Shown: positions 15,658 to 23,921, numbered from the stretch's first letter. The stretch is DNA of 32,562 bases from CAYGJN01 sp964350135 (GCA_964350135.1 CAYGJN010000013.1:1-32562), one strand, 5' to 3'. The notes: a model not told the origin generated them from the sequence alone. Made by a program: numbers and translations.

Positions 15658-16505
15658 AATTCATTATTTTTGGGATCTAAAACATCCCTCAATCCATCAC
15701 CTAATAAGTTCAATGCTATTATTAAACCTGCCATTACGATACTTAATATCATAACCAAATGTGGAGCCTCAAGTAAGACATCTTTTGCTACGGCAAGCAT
15801 TGCTCCCCAAGAATACTCACTGCCTCCAAGCCCAAGAAATCCAAGTACTGCCTCACTAATTATAACTCCGCTAATTCCCAACACCATATGAATAATCATC
15901 TGCGGCAAAATTGCTGGAACAATAACAGAAAAAAACAAACGTGTTTCACTTACCCCGATGGCCCTTGCACTTTCAACAGAGCTTAAGCCTAAAACTCTTT
16001 TAATCTCACCTCTAGCAATCCTCATGTACCCTGGCCAGCCAGTAAAAATAAGAACAAAAATTAAAGCATTTAATGAGTTTCCGCTAAATGACATAAACAC
16101 GATTGCAATAAGAATTGTAGGAAATATAAAAATCAAATTTGTAAAAACCAAAAGAAGTTTATTAACAAAGTTATTAGAAATAACACTTATATAGGCAATA
16201 AAGATTCCAAAACTTGCAGCAAAAAACGTTACGACAAAACCCATTGTCAAAGAATAGCTAAGACCTGCAGATAATAATTCAACCAGAGATCTTCCAAAAA
16301 CATCTGTGCCAAGAAAAAATTTATCTTGAAAAGGAGTCATAAGCTCAAAAGCTAAATTAATCTTAGGTTCATAAAAAAACTTACCTGGTTTTAATATACC
16401 TGCATATATAAGCCAGGAAAAATACCAAAAGATATAAAGACCTGTTAGGCATAGGCCAAAAACAAAGTCCTTACTTTTAAATAATTTATCTTTCCTAAGA
16501 TGCAT
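15654..16505 (-). CDS. Opp/Dpp-type ABC transporter permease, C subunit
   Basis: 283 residues from the ATG at 16505, which forms a TGATG junction with the stop of the other permease; a TTG three bases earlier is also possible. Six membrane segments and the BPD_transp_1 region are seen. The EAA-loop signature around SSVESARAIGVSETRLFF contacts the ATPase, and EAVLGFLGLGG-S-EYSWGAML near the C-terminus is typical of OppC/DppC subunits. The N-terminus holds the short OppC extension before the first segment. The substrate is probably a peptide; given nagZ next to it, cell-wall peptide or muropeptide is a fair guess. No ATPase or binding-protein gene is adjacent. Confidence 0.93.
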   Translation of the reverse strand: MHLRKDKLFKSKDFVFGLCLTGLYIFWYFSWLIYAGILKPGKFFYEPKINLAFELMTPFQDKFFLGTDVFGRSLVELLSAGLSYSLTMGFVVTFFAASFGIFIAYISVISNNFVNKLLLVFTNLIFIFPTILIAIVFMSFSGNSLNALIFVLIFTGWPGYMRIARGEIKRVLGLSSVESARAIGVSETRLFFSVIVPAILPQMIIHMVLGISGVIISEAVLGFLGLGGSEYSWGAMLAVAKDVLLEAPHLVMILSIVMAGLIIALNLLGDGLRDVLDPKNNEL

Positions 16506-17413
16506 CAAACAATCCTTGGATCAATTTTTTTATTAACTGCATCTATCAAGAAATAAACCACCAAATAAATAATCGTTATATATGAGGCAACCCCCTGTAC
16601 AATTGGATAGTCTCTATTTTGTATCCCTTCAAAAAGTAATAGGCCCATACCTGGTATATCAAAAATTGTTTCAGTAATAATTGTACCTGCTAAAACGACA
16701 GATAACTGAATTGCCACAACATTCAAAACACTTGGAGCACTGACTTTTAATACCCTCAAATAGATTTGCAATAATGACAACCCTTTGGATTTTAATACTT
16801 GGACCCAAGGCTCGCTAAGGTCATCAAGAAATCTTGTACGAGTCACTCTCATTAAAATCGAACTTAAGGGAATTATAAGTGTTAAAGCTGGTAGAATTAT
16901 ATGTTTAAGGTCTCCCCATTCAGAGACGGGTGTCAGCCCTAACTTGATGGAAAAAAAATAAATAAGCAATGGAGCAAGTGAAAATATCGGAAAAGAGAGA
17001 AAAATCAAAGTACTTAACCGTAACCCAAGGTCTATCCACCTTCCCTTATAAAGTGCTGAAAAGACCCCTAAAGTAGTTCCAATAATTGTTGAAAAGAATA
17101 TAACAATAACTGCAAGAGTAAGACTTGGTGAAGCATGTTCTTTGATTAACAAGTTTACAGATTTTTTTTTAAAAAGAGATGTCCCTAAATCTAGCTTGAT
17201 AACAGATAAAAAATAGCTACCAAATTGAGAGAGGATTGGCTTATCTAATCCCAGCTGTTCTCTATATTTTATAACCTCTTCCGCTTTTGCTTCAGGCCCA
17301 AGAATTCTTTCCACAGGATCACCAGGAGACAATCTCATCGCAAAAAAAATAATTGAGATTGCAGCAACTAATGTTATCACTAGCTCTATAATTTTTTGGA
17401 TTATATCATTCAT
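16505..17413 (-). CDS. Opp/Dpp-type ABC transporter permease, B subunit
   Basis: 302 residues. Typical OppB/DppB order: a first membrane segment, then RLSPGDPVERILGPEA, then a long stretch with LGLDKPILSQFGSYF and LDLGTS, then five further segments. The EAA loop (WVQVLKSKGLSLLQIYLRVLK) lies around residue 200-220, and ETIFDIPGMGLLLFEGI around 250-266. It forms the inner-membrane channel with the C subunit. Its ATG lies one base after the stop of the lipoprotein gene. ATP-binding and substrate-binding subunits must come from elsewhere in the genome. Confidence 0.94.
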   Translation of the reverse strand: MNDIIQKIIELVITLVAAISIIFFAMRLSPGDPVERILGPEAKAEEVIKYREQLGLDKPILSQFGSYFLSVIKLDLGTSLFKKKSVNLLIKEHASPSLTLAVIVIFFSTIIGTTLGVFSALYKGRWIDLGLRLSTLIFLSFPIFSLAPLLIYFFSIKLGLTPVSEWGDLKHIILPALTLIIPLSSILMRVTRTRFLDDLSEPWVQVLKSKGLSLLQIYLRVLKVSAPSVLNVVAIQLSVVLAGTIITETIFDIPGMGLLLFEGIQNRDYPIVQGVASYITIIYLVVYFLIDAVNKKIDPRIV

Positions 17414-17414
17414 G

Positions 17415-18164
17415 CTATATGCTCGTTTGAGATAAGCCTTGAGCTACCCAATACTTGCCGTCTAAAAGTTCTTTATCATTGAGGTGATAGTAGATAACTT
17501 GATTATTAAAACTTAGATGGTAAATATTTTTTTTATCTTTTGAAAGTCCCTCGTAAGTCAAGATTCCTTTTGAAAAAGGACTATTACCTATTCCGTCATA
17601 TTGTTCATTGATGAGAGGATAACCATCCCATATAATTGTTAGGTGCAATTTCCCTGCTTTTTTTGCCATGCTCTTTTTAAAAAAATTTGTAACGCGGATA
17701 CAATCTACCATTTGAGAAAAAAAACAAAAAATACCTTTTGTTCCAGGAAAGTTATAAGATTTAACACCATTATATTTAGCCTCAGGAGAGCTCATCGTAA
17801 TAATAAGTTTTTTATTCTTTTTATCTATTTCTGTTTGAGAGAAGAATTTTTTTTTATTAAACCAAACAGTATATTGGGCCTTAATTGGTCTTAGTACTGT
17901 TGATGAGCGATTCCCCATCTTAAGTGAGCCTATTTCTGAAATTGCAATAGTCTTTTCATAAGTCTTATTGTCCTGCTCTCCATCAATTTTTCTTTTCTTG
18001 AAATATTGACCGTCTTTAGTAAGACCACTCTCTGTTGATAGAGAAAATGTTCCACTAATATCTGTGAATTGATAAGATCTTTTATACTGAATTATGCCAC
18101 TTTTTTCCCTTAGTGAAGAGCAGCTAGAGAAGATAAAAAGTAGAACTAAGATTGTTTTACTCAT
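17415..18164 (-). CDS. Putative lipoprotein, unknown function
   Basis: 249 residues. The N-terminus has a short basic start, a hydrophobic core (ILVLLFIF) and a Cys at 15 in FSSCSS, so a lipoprotein signal is likely, though the lipobox is not textbook. The rest alternates charged and aromatic residues in a beta-rich pattern (for example YKRSYQF, TVWFNKKKFF, IYHLSFNNQVIYYHL). No family is recognised. The ATG overlaps the PilZ gene end by 8 bases and the stop is one base before oppB, so it is part of the mreB-nagZ operon. It could be a surface or periplasmic component linked to the permeases or the cell-wall process, but nothing shows this directly. Confidence 0.75.
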   Translation of the reverse strand: MSKTILVLLFIFSSCSSLREKSGIIQYKRSYQFTDISGTFSLSTESGLTKDGQYFKKRKIDGEQDNKTYEKTIAISEIGSLKMGNRSSTVLRPIKAQYTVWFNKKKFFSQTEIDKKNKKLIITMSSPEAKYNGVKSYNFPGTKGIFCFFSQMVDCIRVTNFFKKSMAKKAGKLHLTIIWDGYPLINEQYDGIGNSPFSKGILTYEGLSKDKKNIYHLSFNNQVIYYHLNDKELLDGKYWVAQGLSQTSI

Positions 18165-19008
18165 TCAGAAATTTCTCGAAAACTTTCTTAATATCTGTTT
18201 CTTTTATATGTTCATTTATAAGCTTACCAAGGTTGTCATCAACATTTGCCGGAACCTTTGTAAATCTTACTCCAATTTTAAACTGTTCAACGCTTTCTCT
18301 ATTGTGAATTTTGTGAGGTTTAGAATAAACCACCTCTGCTTTTGGGATTTTTAGATCCTTTCCTTCAAATTTAATTCTTAGATTATGAAGCTCTTTTCCA
18401 TCTTCAAAATATTCTTTTTCAAGCTTGCCCGCGATTAAAGCTATGCCTGAGACTGAAAGATCTAAAACTCTCAGAAGTACTTGATCTTCTTTTAGCTCCT
18501 CTTGTTCTTTTGTATCAACAAGATCAATAAACTGTCGGAATAAAGAAGTATTACCTGATTTAGTTTTACTAAAATCTAAAATGGAGGTTTGTTCATCTTG
18601 AGAAAAATTATCTGTAATTCTTAGAAAACAATAAACGCTATAGGTTGGATAAGTTAATAATCTAAAATTCTCACGCCTCTCACACTTATAAAACTGCCCT
18701 ACAAATTGCAGATAATTAGCGTGAATAGAATCGTTATAATTAACTATTGCAGTAGCAAAAAAATTAAGCCCTTTGATATTATAATTAACAAGGACTTCCT
18801 CACTCAAAAACCTGGATTTAGTTTTATCTTCATTTTCAATATGAAGACGAATTTCTTCAGCATTGAAATGTTTTGCCTTAACCTTCTCTTTGTCTTTTTT
18901 TCCCTTAATCCAAATATAAAGCTCTAATTCATTTTTGGAAACATAAGCAAGTTTTCTTTTAACTTCCTCACTGGAAAGAGGTGTAAAATTCAGGCTATCA
19001 TTGCTCAT
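18157..19008 (-). CDS. YcgR-like PilZ protein (c-di-GMP receptor)
   Basis: 283 residues. Residues 18-105 resemble the YcgR N-terminal domain, ending in NYLQFVGQFYKCERREN. The PilZ domain follows from about 108: RxxxR as R112-E-N-F-R116, and D-x-S-x-x-G as D183-L-S-V-S-G188, both c-di-GMP contacts. Residues 130-178 form an insertion rich in polar residues (TSILDFSKTKSGN). YcgR-type proteins usually couple c-di-GMP to motility or envelope functions. This gene is 3 bases after mreB, so its target may be cell-shape or cell-wall machinery rather than flagella. That is inference from neighbours. Confidence 0.86.
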   Translation of the reverse strand: MSNDSLNFTPLSSEEVKRKLAYVSKNELELYIWIKGKKDKEKVKAKHFNAEEIRLHIENEDKTKSRFLSEEVLVNYNIKGLNFFATAIVNYNDSIHANYLQFVGQFYKCERRENFRLLTYPTYSVYCFLRITDNFSQDEQTSILDFSKTKSGNTSLFRQFIDLVDTKEQEELKEDQVLLRVLDLSVSGIALIAGKLEKEYFEDGKELHNLRIKFEGKDLKIPKAEVVYSKPHKIHNRESVEQFKIGVRFTKVPANVDDNLGKLINEHIKETDIKKVFEKFLNE

Positions 19009-19011
19009 AAT

Positions 19012-20052
19012 CTAAGTTAATGTTGTCACTTGCTTAAGAAGAGAAATTGATTCTAAAGCAATTCCACATCCTCTAACTACACAAGTAAGAGGGTCTTCCG
19101 CAAGAGATACTGGTAATCCTGTTTTCTCTTTAATTAATATATCAAGGTTTGCTAGCAACGCCCCACCACCAGCTAAGATAATTCCATTATCAACAATATC
19201 AGCTGCTAACTCAGGTGGAGTTTTTTCTAGGGCAACTTTAATAGCCTCAACTACTTCAGAAATTGGATCTGCTAAAGCATCTCTAATTTCATCAGAGGTA
19301 ATCTCTATCGTTTTAGGTGCACCTGCAATTAGGTCACGACCTTTAACTTCATATGTTTTTACTTCATTATCAAATGGATAGGCATTACCGATAGAGATTT
19401 TAATCATCTCTGCCGTTCTCTCCCCAATAAGCAATGAGTATTTTTTCTTAATATAGCTTGTAATAGCTTCATCAAATTTATCACCGGCGACTCTTACTGA
19501 TTGTGAGTAAACAATTCCGCCTAGAGATATAACAGCAACTTCAGTTGTTCCACCACCAATGTCTACAATCATATTCCCTGAAGGGTCAGTAATAGGAAGT
19601 CCCGCTCCAATGGCAGCGGCCATAGGCTCTTCAATAAGATAAACTTCTCGAGCACCTGCTTGCTCAGCACTTTCTTTAACGGCCCTTTTTTCAACTTGTG
19701 TAATACCAAATGGGATACAAATAATAATTCTAGGCTTTATTAATTTTGATCCATTCATTGCTTTATTTAAAAGATCTCTAAGCATTGCTTGTGTCACTTC
19801 AAAGTCCGCAATAACACCATCCTTCATCGGACGTATGGCCTTAATGGATCCAGGGGTTCTACCAAGCATCTCTTTTGCTTCTCTACCAACAGCTAAAACT
19901 TTCTGTTGTCCTCCGCGATAGCCCTGGTGAACAGCAACAACAGAAGGTTCGTTAACAATGATACCTCTATCCTTTGCATACACTAGGCAATTTGCTGTAC
20001 CTAAATCAATTGCTAAATCATTTGAAAACCAATCAAGAATACGTTTAAACAT
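19012..20052 (-). CDS. mreB: Rod-shape-determining actin-like protein MreB
   Basis: 346 residues, full length. Phosphate-1 motif AIDLGTANCLVY (15-26), the connecting and phosphate-2 region with IVDIGGGTTEVAVISLGG (around 161-178), the adenosine motif GIILAGGGALL (around 290-300), and the RPMKDGVIADF stretch are all clear. It polymerises on the inner membrane and directs elongation peptidoglycan synthesis. No mreC or mreD follows, which is unlike most bacteria where mreBCD is one unit. It starts 14 bases after amn and ends 3 bases before the PilZ gene, inside a seven-gene set with nagZ and peptide permeases. A weak GAGG Shine-Dalgarno precedes the ATG. Confidence 0.97.
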   Translation of the reverse strand: MFKRILDWFSNDLAIDLGTANCLVYAKDRGIIVNEPSVVAVHQGYRGGQQKVLAVGREAKEMLGRTPGSIKAIRPMKDGVIADFEVTQAMLRDLLNKAMNGSKLIKPRIIICIPFGITQVEKRAVKESAEQAGAREVYLIEEPMAAAIGAGLPITDPSGNMIVDIGGGTTEVAVISLGGIVYSQSVRVAGDKFDEAITSYIKKKYSLLIGERTAEMIKISIGNAYPFDNEVKTYEVKGRDLIAGAPKTIEITSDEIRDALADPISEVVEAIKVALEKTPPELAADIVDNGIILAGGGALLANLDILIKEKTGLPVSLAEDPLTCVVRGCGIALESISLLKQVTTLT

Positions 20053-20066
20053 TTGTTATTCCTCGT

Positions 20067-20999
20067 TTACCATCTATAGTGTCTAATTTTTTCACCACGG
20101 TCAGAGATATCAGCCATTATCTCAATGCCTAATTCTATATGTATATCAGTGTACTTTTTAAAAACAGATTTGGCTGACTTATTAGTCTTAATCCCTCCAC
20201 GTTTTATCGGACAATCAGAAACTAAAAGTAATGCTCCTACACTGACTTTATTTACTAGGGCAGTTACGTACAGTGCAGCCGTTTCCATTTCTACTGCCAG
20301 CACTTTTTCCCTCATTAGGTTATCTTTAAACCTTTCATCAAATTCCCAAAACCTTAAATCAGTTGAGTGAATCGCACCTGTTCTATAATCATAACCATTT
20401 TCTACTAATACTTGAGAAACAAACTTTTGAACTTTAAAAGTTGGAAGTGCGGGTACTTGCTCAGGCATAAAATGCATTGATACACCTTCTGCTCTTATCG
20501 CCGCAATTGGAAGAATAAAGTCACCTACATTTAAAGATGGATGAACGGCTCCACACATTCCCAAAAAAAGGACTGCTCTTGGTTCTATTACTGTACATAA
20601 CTCCATTACTAAGGCAGCCATTGCAGAACCAATACCAAACTCAATAATGGTAACCTTAGCTGACTTAGAAGAGCTTGCCTGAAAAGCTGAACCTTTTGTG
20701 TATTCATGATCATCAAGCAAAGAATTAAAGCGTTCCATGTAGTAATGAAAATTTGTCAAAATTATTTGTGGTTGAAATTGATCAATACGATGGCCTGTAT
20801 ATCTTTCAAGCATATCAATTGCAATTACTCTTTTTTCTTTATTTCCATAAGTTGTTTTTTTTAACAAACGCTCTTTAATTTGTTTATAACGAGTAGGGTT
20901 TGCCAATTTTGAAGTACAAATTTTTTTTGCTTTATTAACTTTCGCACGGGGCGTACTTTTATTTGAATTGGAATTTTTCTTCACGGTTTTTTTGGGCAT
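20067..20999 (-). CDS. amn: AMP nucleosidase, short form, with Lys-rich N-terminal extension
   Basis: 310 residues. The catalytic part (about 60-310) resembles the short Cytophaga-type AMP nucleosidases of the PNP/UDP phosphorylase superfamily: ERYTGHRIDQF, NFHYYMERF, IEFGIGSAMAALVMEL, AVLFLGMCGAVHPSL-N, LPIAAIRAEG, then EMETAALYVTALVNK with the conserved Glu, and LLLVSDCPI. The reaction is AMP to adenine and ribose 5-phosphate. The first 55 residues are very Lys-rich and are not part of the family fold; they may bind nucleic acid or be disordered. The gene heads the mreB-nagZ minus-strand set and diverges from hpt, both serving purine salvage. The stop is 14 bases from mreB. Confidence 0.9.
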   Translation of the reverse strand: MPKKTVKKNSNSNKSTPRAKVNKAKKICTSKLANPTRYKQIKERLLKKTTYGNKEKRVIAIDMLERYTGHRIDQFQPQIILTNFHYYMERFNSLLDDHEYTKGSAFQASSSKSAKVTIIEFGIGSAMAALVMELCTVIEPRAVLFLGMCGAVHPSLNVGDFILPIAAIRAEGVSMHFMPEQVPALPTFKVQKFVSQVLVENGYDYRTGAIHSTDLRFWEFDERFKDNLMREKVLAVEMETAALYVTALVNKVSVGALLLVSDCPIKRGGIKTNKSAKSVFKKYTDIHIELGIEIMADISDRGEKIRHYRW

Positions 21000-21022
21000 T
21001 TCGATCCACTGTGTAGAATTAC

Positions 21023-21028
21023 ATTATA
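21023..21028 (-). promoter_or_regulatory. Probable -10 element for the amn operon
   Basis: The minus strand reads TATAAT exactly here, 23 bases before the amn ATG, with a start site expected near 21017. No good -35 hexamer sits at the usual distance (a T-rich TAAATT lies near it), so the promoter may be weak or activator-dependent. Confidence 0.4.
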
Positions 21029-21151
21029 AAACAGTTCTAATAGTAAAATTTAGCACTTAGAGCAGTCTTGGACAAGAACGATTGGTGTTCAAGTTACCCG
21101 AGTAAAGCACTCAAGCTCATTATTGTTTTCCTTCTTACTAACATCACTTAT

Positions 21152-21157
21152 TATAAT
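21152..21157 (+). promoter_or_regulatory. Probable -10 element for hpt
   Basis: TATAAT lies 15 bases before the hpt ATG, leaving a very short leader of about 9 bases. No convincing -35 is found at 16-18 bases, and the Shine-Dalgarno (GTGAG) is weak. The leader could be longer if another promoter between 21000 and 21140 is used. Confidence 0.35.
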
Positions 21158-21172
21158 TTTTTGTGAGTAATT

Positions 21173-21736
21173 ATGATTGAACATTTTAAATTTCCAAATC
21201 AGTTTATTGATGACCAGTTTGTCCCTTATATTGAAAAAGAAGACATTAAACTGCTCATCAAGTCCCTTGCTTATTCAATAAGTGAAAAATACAAAGACCA
21301 AGAACTTATAGTCATTGGCGTTCTTAAGGGAAGCTCCTGCTTTACAGCGAGTTTAGTGCGAGAAATTGTAGGTGTTGACCTCTATATCGATTTTATCAAG
21401 CTAAGCTCAGTAGGTAGGACTGAATCAAAAGACGGCACCATCCTCATTCAAAAAGACACCAAGATGGATTTAAGAGATCGCAACGTCTTAATTGTGGAGG
21501 ATATAGTGGATTCAGGCCGAGCATTGAAGTTTATTCAGGATAGAATCATGCTGTGCAAGCCTGCAAGCCTTGAGACCATAACCTTGTTTGATAAACCTTA
21601 TAAACGTAAAACTCAGGTTCAAGTTGATTATATTGGTAAAAAAATTGAAGAAAGGTTTATTGTAGGCTTTGGCCTAGACTTAGAAGACTACGGTCGTAAT
21701 CTAAATGACGTCTACTATCTTAAGTACCCTAATTAG
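21173..21736 (+). CDS. hpt: Hypoxanthine(-guanine) phosphoribosyltransferase
   Basis: 187 residues, normal length. The PRPP-binding motif is VLIVEDIVDSGRAL (around 107-120) with the conserved acidic pair. Upstream are VIGVLKGSSCFTASL (around 47-61) and DFIKLSSVGRTESKDG, the flexible loop region. C-terminally KPYKRKTQVQVDYIGKKI and FIVGFGLDLEDYGRNL match the base-binding segment. It joins hypoxanthine or guanine with PRPP to give IMP or GMP. It is divergent from amn, whose product adenine is also a salvage base. Followed by the promoter and the gene for a 35-residue basic protein. Confidence 0.95.
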   Translation: MIEHFKFPNQFIDDQFVPYIEKEDIKLLIKSLAYSISEKYKDQELIVIGVLKGSSCFTASLVREIVGVDLYIDFIKLSSVGRTESKDGTILIQKDTKMDLRDRNVLIVEDIVDSGRALKFIQDRIMLCKPASLETITLFDKPYKRKTQVQVDYIGKKIEERFIVGFGLDLEDYGRNLNDVYYLKYPN

Positions 21737-21739
21737 ACA

Positions 21740-21769
21740 TTGACAGTTCAAGTCAAAAAATAATAAATT
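21740..21769 (+). promoter_or_regulatory. Sigma-70-type promoter before the 35-residue basic protein
   Basis: TTGACA (21740-21745) is a perfect -35; TAAATT (21764-21769) is a fair -10 after 18 bases. Transcription would start near 21776, 20 bases before the ATG, with the Shine-Dalgarno AAGGAG (21786-21791) between. It is the best -35 that I see in the window. Confidence 0.6.
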
Positions 21770-21796
21770 CTCATTCTCAATCAAATAAGGAGACTA

Positions 21797-21904
21797 ATGA
21801 TGGGTCGCGGTAGAAAAAGATCTGAACTGAAAATGAGAAGAAAGAAAAACCAAGAAAAAAAGAAAATTAGACTTAAAAATAAGATTAAAGCTAAAAAAGC
21901 TTAA
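21797..21904 (+). CDS. Very basic 35-residue protein, possibly ribosome- or RNA-associated
   Basis: A short gene: ATG at 21797 (or the next codon, ATG at 21800), stop TAA at 21902-21904. The Shine-Dalgarno AAGGAG is ideally placed, and a promoter with a perfect -35 lies 50 bases upstream. The product begins MMGRGRKRSELKMRR and continues with Lys-rich helices; more than half of the residues are Lys or Arg, with only three acidic ones (Glu), and there is no Cys or Trp. The size, charge and the MGRG-type start recall small ribosomal proteins such as Thx/bS22, but I cannot show homology. The stop overlaps the convergent lipoprotein gene end by 4 bases. Function unknown; an RNA-binding role is a guess from composition. 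Confidence 0.75.
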   Translation: MMGRGRKRSELKMRRKKNQEKKKIRLKNKIKAKKA

Positions 21905-23880
21905 GTCTCTTCAGGGGTTTCACTACCAAATGAAACCTCTTCTACTCTTTTAGATTGAACTCTAAAAGGCTTCATTTGCTTAATCCAAAGACTATCCAAC
22001 AAACTAAAGCTTCCTGTTAGTCCTGGAATTGTTGCGATTGCTTTAATATTTCTATTAAATTCCTCTCTAGATTTAACTTCACTGGCCAAAAAAGACTGGG
22101 CAATATTAATAGCTTCATAACCAATAAGCTCTATTAACCTTGGACGATTTTTATACTTTTCAACAAACTCATTTAAAAAAGTCTTATCAATTTCATTAAT
22201 CCCGTCACCTATAAAGTAAACATCCCTATCCGAACTTGAAGCTGTTCGGTAAAGCAAATTACTCCTCCAAGAAGGACCACCTAAAAACTTAACCTTAAAA
22301 GCATCATAATAAGTAAATGACGGCAGTATTTGAATAGCATCCTGTGGATATGCTGGAACATAAACCCAATCAAAAGAAATATCTGGAGGGAGATCCTGAA
22401 CTCTCCTTATCGATGATTTTCCTTGAAGCTTATGAACGTCTTGCATGAAGTCTTTCTCTTCTTGTCTTTGTCTTAAGTATTTTAATCCCAAGATTTTTGC
22501 CACTGGGTCTCTATAATCATTCAGACCTTTTTGATAACCCTGAATGGCCGTTACAGAAATATCTCCAGATAAACTCTTTGACCAAATTTCATTAATAAAA
22601 GCATCACCTCGATCGCTCTGAGGATAAATAACAGCTACATTTTTTCCAAATTCATTTAATATATCAGGTGAAAATGCCCTCGCCACTTGAGACTCAACCG
22701 AGCCTGGTAACTCAACTAGTAAAAAACCTTTATCTTTTCTTGGAAGATAAATTTGAGAAAGTGAGATAAACATTACACCATGCTTTCTTGCCTCTAAATA
22801 CTCATCCTTAGCTTCATCAGAAAAAAGTCCTCCTATAATCATGGAGACTGAATGTTTGTCTATTAACTCTCTAACTTTTGTAGCGCCAACAACACCTTTT
22901 CCCTGGCTATCAACAGTAAAGATTTTCACATTAGAAAATTTCTCTTGAAGTTTTCTAATTGCAAAATCAATTCCTAAAATTGAACGGTTAGCAAATTCAG
23001 ACCTCTTCCCAGTAAAGGGAAGAATAACGCCAATATTATTAACATTAATACGTGATATGCCTTCAAGCCTTCCTTGAAAGTCATCTATTAGAGAAAGAAT
23101 TTCTTTTCTTTGTGAAAAATTATTTTTCAACCAATCAACAAGGCTCAAAGAAAATTCTTTTTCACCACTATATAGAAGATTTTCTGCCTCTAAAAAACCG
23201 AGATAGGCAGCAGCGAGATTTTGCCCCTCAATAAAGTTTTCTAAGAACCGAATTTTTTCATTCTTACCAAGCCTGGAAAAAGAATGAGATAAAGATTCAA
23301 AATAATGACTATTTCTTATTTTCACCAAACTCTCAAAGCTTCCCAGGTAATGAGTTAAACTTTTAAGAGCGTCGAGACCATCGCCTACTTCCTGGGCCAA
23401 AACATAAAATAATCTAAAATATTTTGCTTTTTCTTCTTCATTTAACCTTGAGCTATCTGCAACCTTTAAAACTGAATAGGCTCTTATAAAATCTTCTCTC
23501 TTATAGTAAGCACTACCAAGGTTTAAATTAATTTGTGCCGTTAAAGCTTCATCAAGAGCAGAGGTCTCAAGACCTTTATCAAAATAAGCAATTGCATCGG
23601 TGTAATTATTTTTTGCAAAATGGACAACGCCCATTAAATTATTTCTAAGAGCAAGCTCAGTTGGGCTTAATTGAGCATCGTTAACTGACGTTAAAAGATT
23701 TAAAGCATCATCAGCTCTTCCTAGACTATAAAGATTTTTAACTTCATCAACAGTTTTAAGAAATTCTTTGGAATATAGATCCGATGTATCTCTTTGATTA
23801 ATCATTGAAATACCGGAGCAACCCCCAAGAAGGCCAAGCACAGACAAGAGAATAAGAGATAAGAATTTAGCTTTTAACAC
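21901..23880 (-). CDS. LpoA-like lipoprotein: TPR region plus periplasmic-binding-protein fold
   Basis: 659 residues, GTG start. The signal peptide ends in a lipobox LGGC with Cys at 21, so it is anchored in the outer or inner membrane. Residues about 30-280 are helical TPR-like repeats (for example FAKNNYTDAIAYFDKGL, NLGSAYYKREDFIRAY), and about 283-640 form a type I periplasmic-binding-protein fold (starts NNIGVILPFTGKRSEFANR, then VGATKVRELIDKHSVSMIIG). This is the plan of LpoA/LppC, which activates class A penicillin-binding proteins. The assignment is by layout, and in this lineage such proteins may serve other ligands. It follows dnaJ by 43 bases on the same strand. It could be co-transcribed or be separated by a weak hairpin. 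Confidence 0.82.
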   Translation of the reverse strand: MLKAKFLSLILLSVLGLLGGCSGISMINQRDTSDLYSKEFLKTVDEVKNLYSLGRADDALNLLTSVNDAQLSPTELALRNNLMGVVHFAKNNYTDAIAYFDKGLETSALDEALTAQINLNLGSAYYKREDFIRAYSVLKVADSSRLNEEEKAKYFRLFYVLAQEVGDGLDALKSLTHYLGSFESLVKIRNSHYFESLSHSFSRLGKNEKIRFLENFIEGQNLAAAYLGFLEAENLLYSGEKEFSLSLVDWLKNNFSQRKEILSLIDDFQGRLEGISRINVNNIGVILPFTGKRSEFANRSILGIDFAIRKLQEKFSNVKIFTVDSQGKGVVGATKVRELIDKHSVSMIIGGLFSDEAKDEYLEARKHGVMFISLSQIYLPRKDKGFLLVELPGSVESQVARAFSPDILNEFGKNVAVIYPQSDRGDAFINEIWSKSLSGDISVTAIQGYQKGLNDYRDPVAKILGLKYLRQRQEEKDFMQDVHKLQGKSSIRRVQDLPPDISFDWVYVPAYPQDAIQILPSFTYYDAFKVKFLGGPSWRSNLLYRTASSSDRDVYFIGDGINEIDKTFLNEFVEKYKNRPRLIELIGYEAINIAQSFLASEVKSREEFNRNIKAIATIPGLTGSFSLLDSLWIKQMKPFRVQSKRVEEVSFGSETPEET

Positions 23881-23892
23881 TCACTGATTTTA

Positions 23893-23921
23893 AATGCTTA
23901 GGCCCGATGTGTAAAAGCATT
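23893..23921 (-). terminator. Possible weak terminator after dnaJ
   Basis: AATGCTT (23893-23899) pairs with AAGCATT (23915-23921) around a 15-base loop; on the minus strand TTTAAAAT follows. The stem is short and GC-poor, so read-through into the LpoA-like gene is likely. Confidence 0.3.

Noticed and set aside
15654..17413. A complete Opp/Dpp transporter
   Set aside because: Only the two permease genes are present; no ATP-binding or substrate-binding protein gene is in the window.
21050..21070. TTAGCACTTAGAGCA as half of a CIRCE heat-shock operator
   Set aside because: The second half (GAGTGCTAA) at nine bases is absent and neither neighbour is a heat-shock gene.
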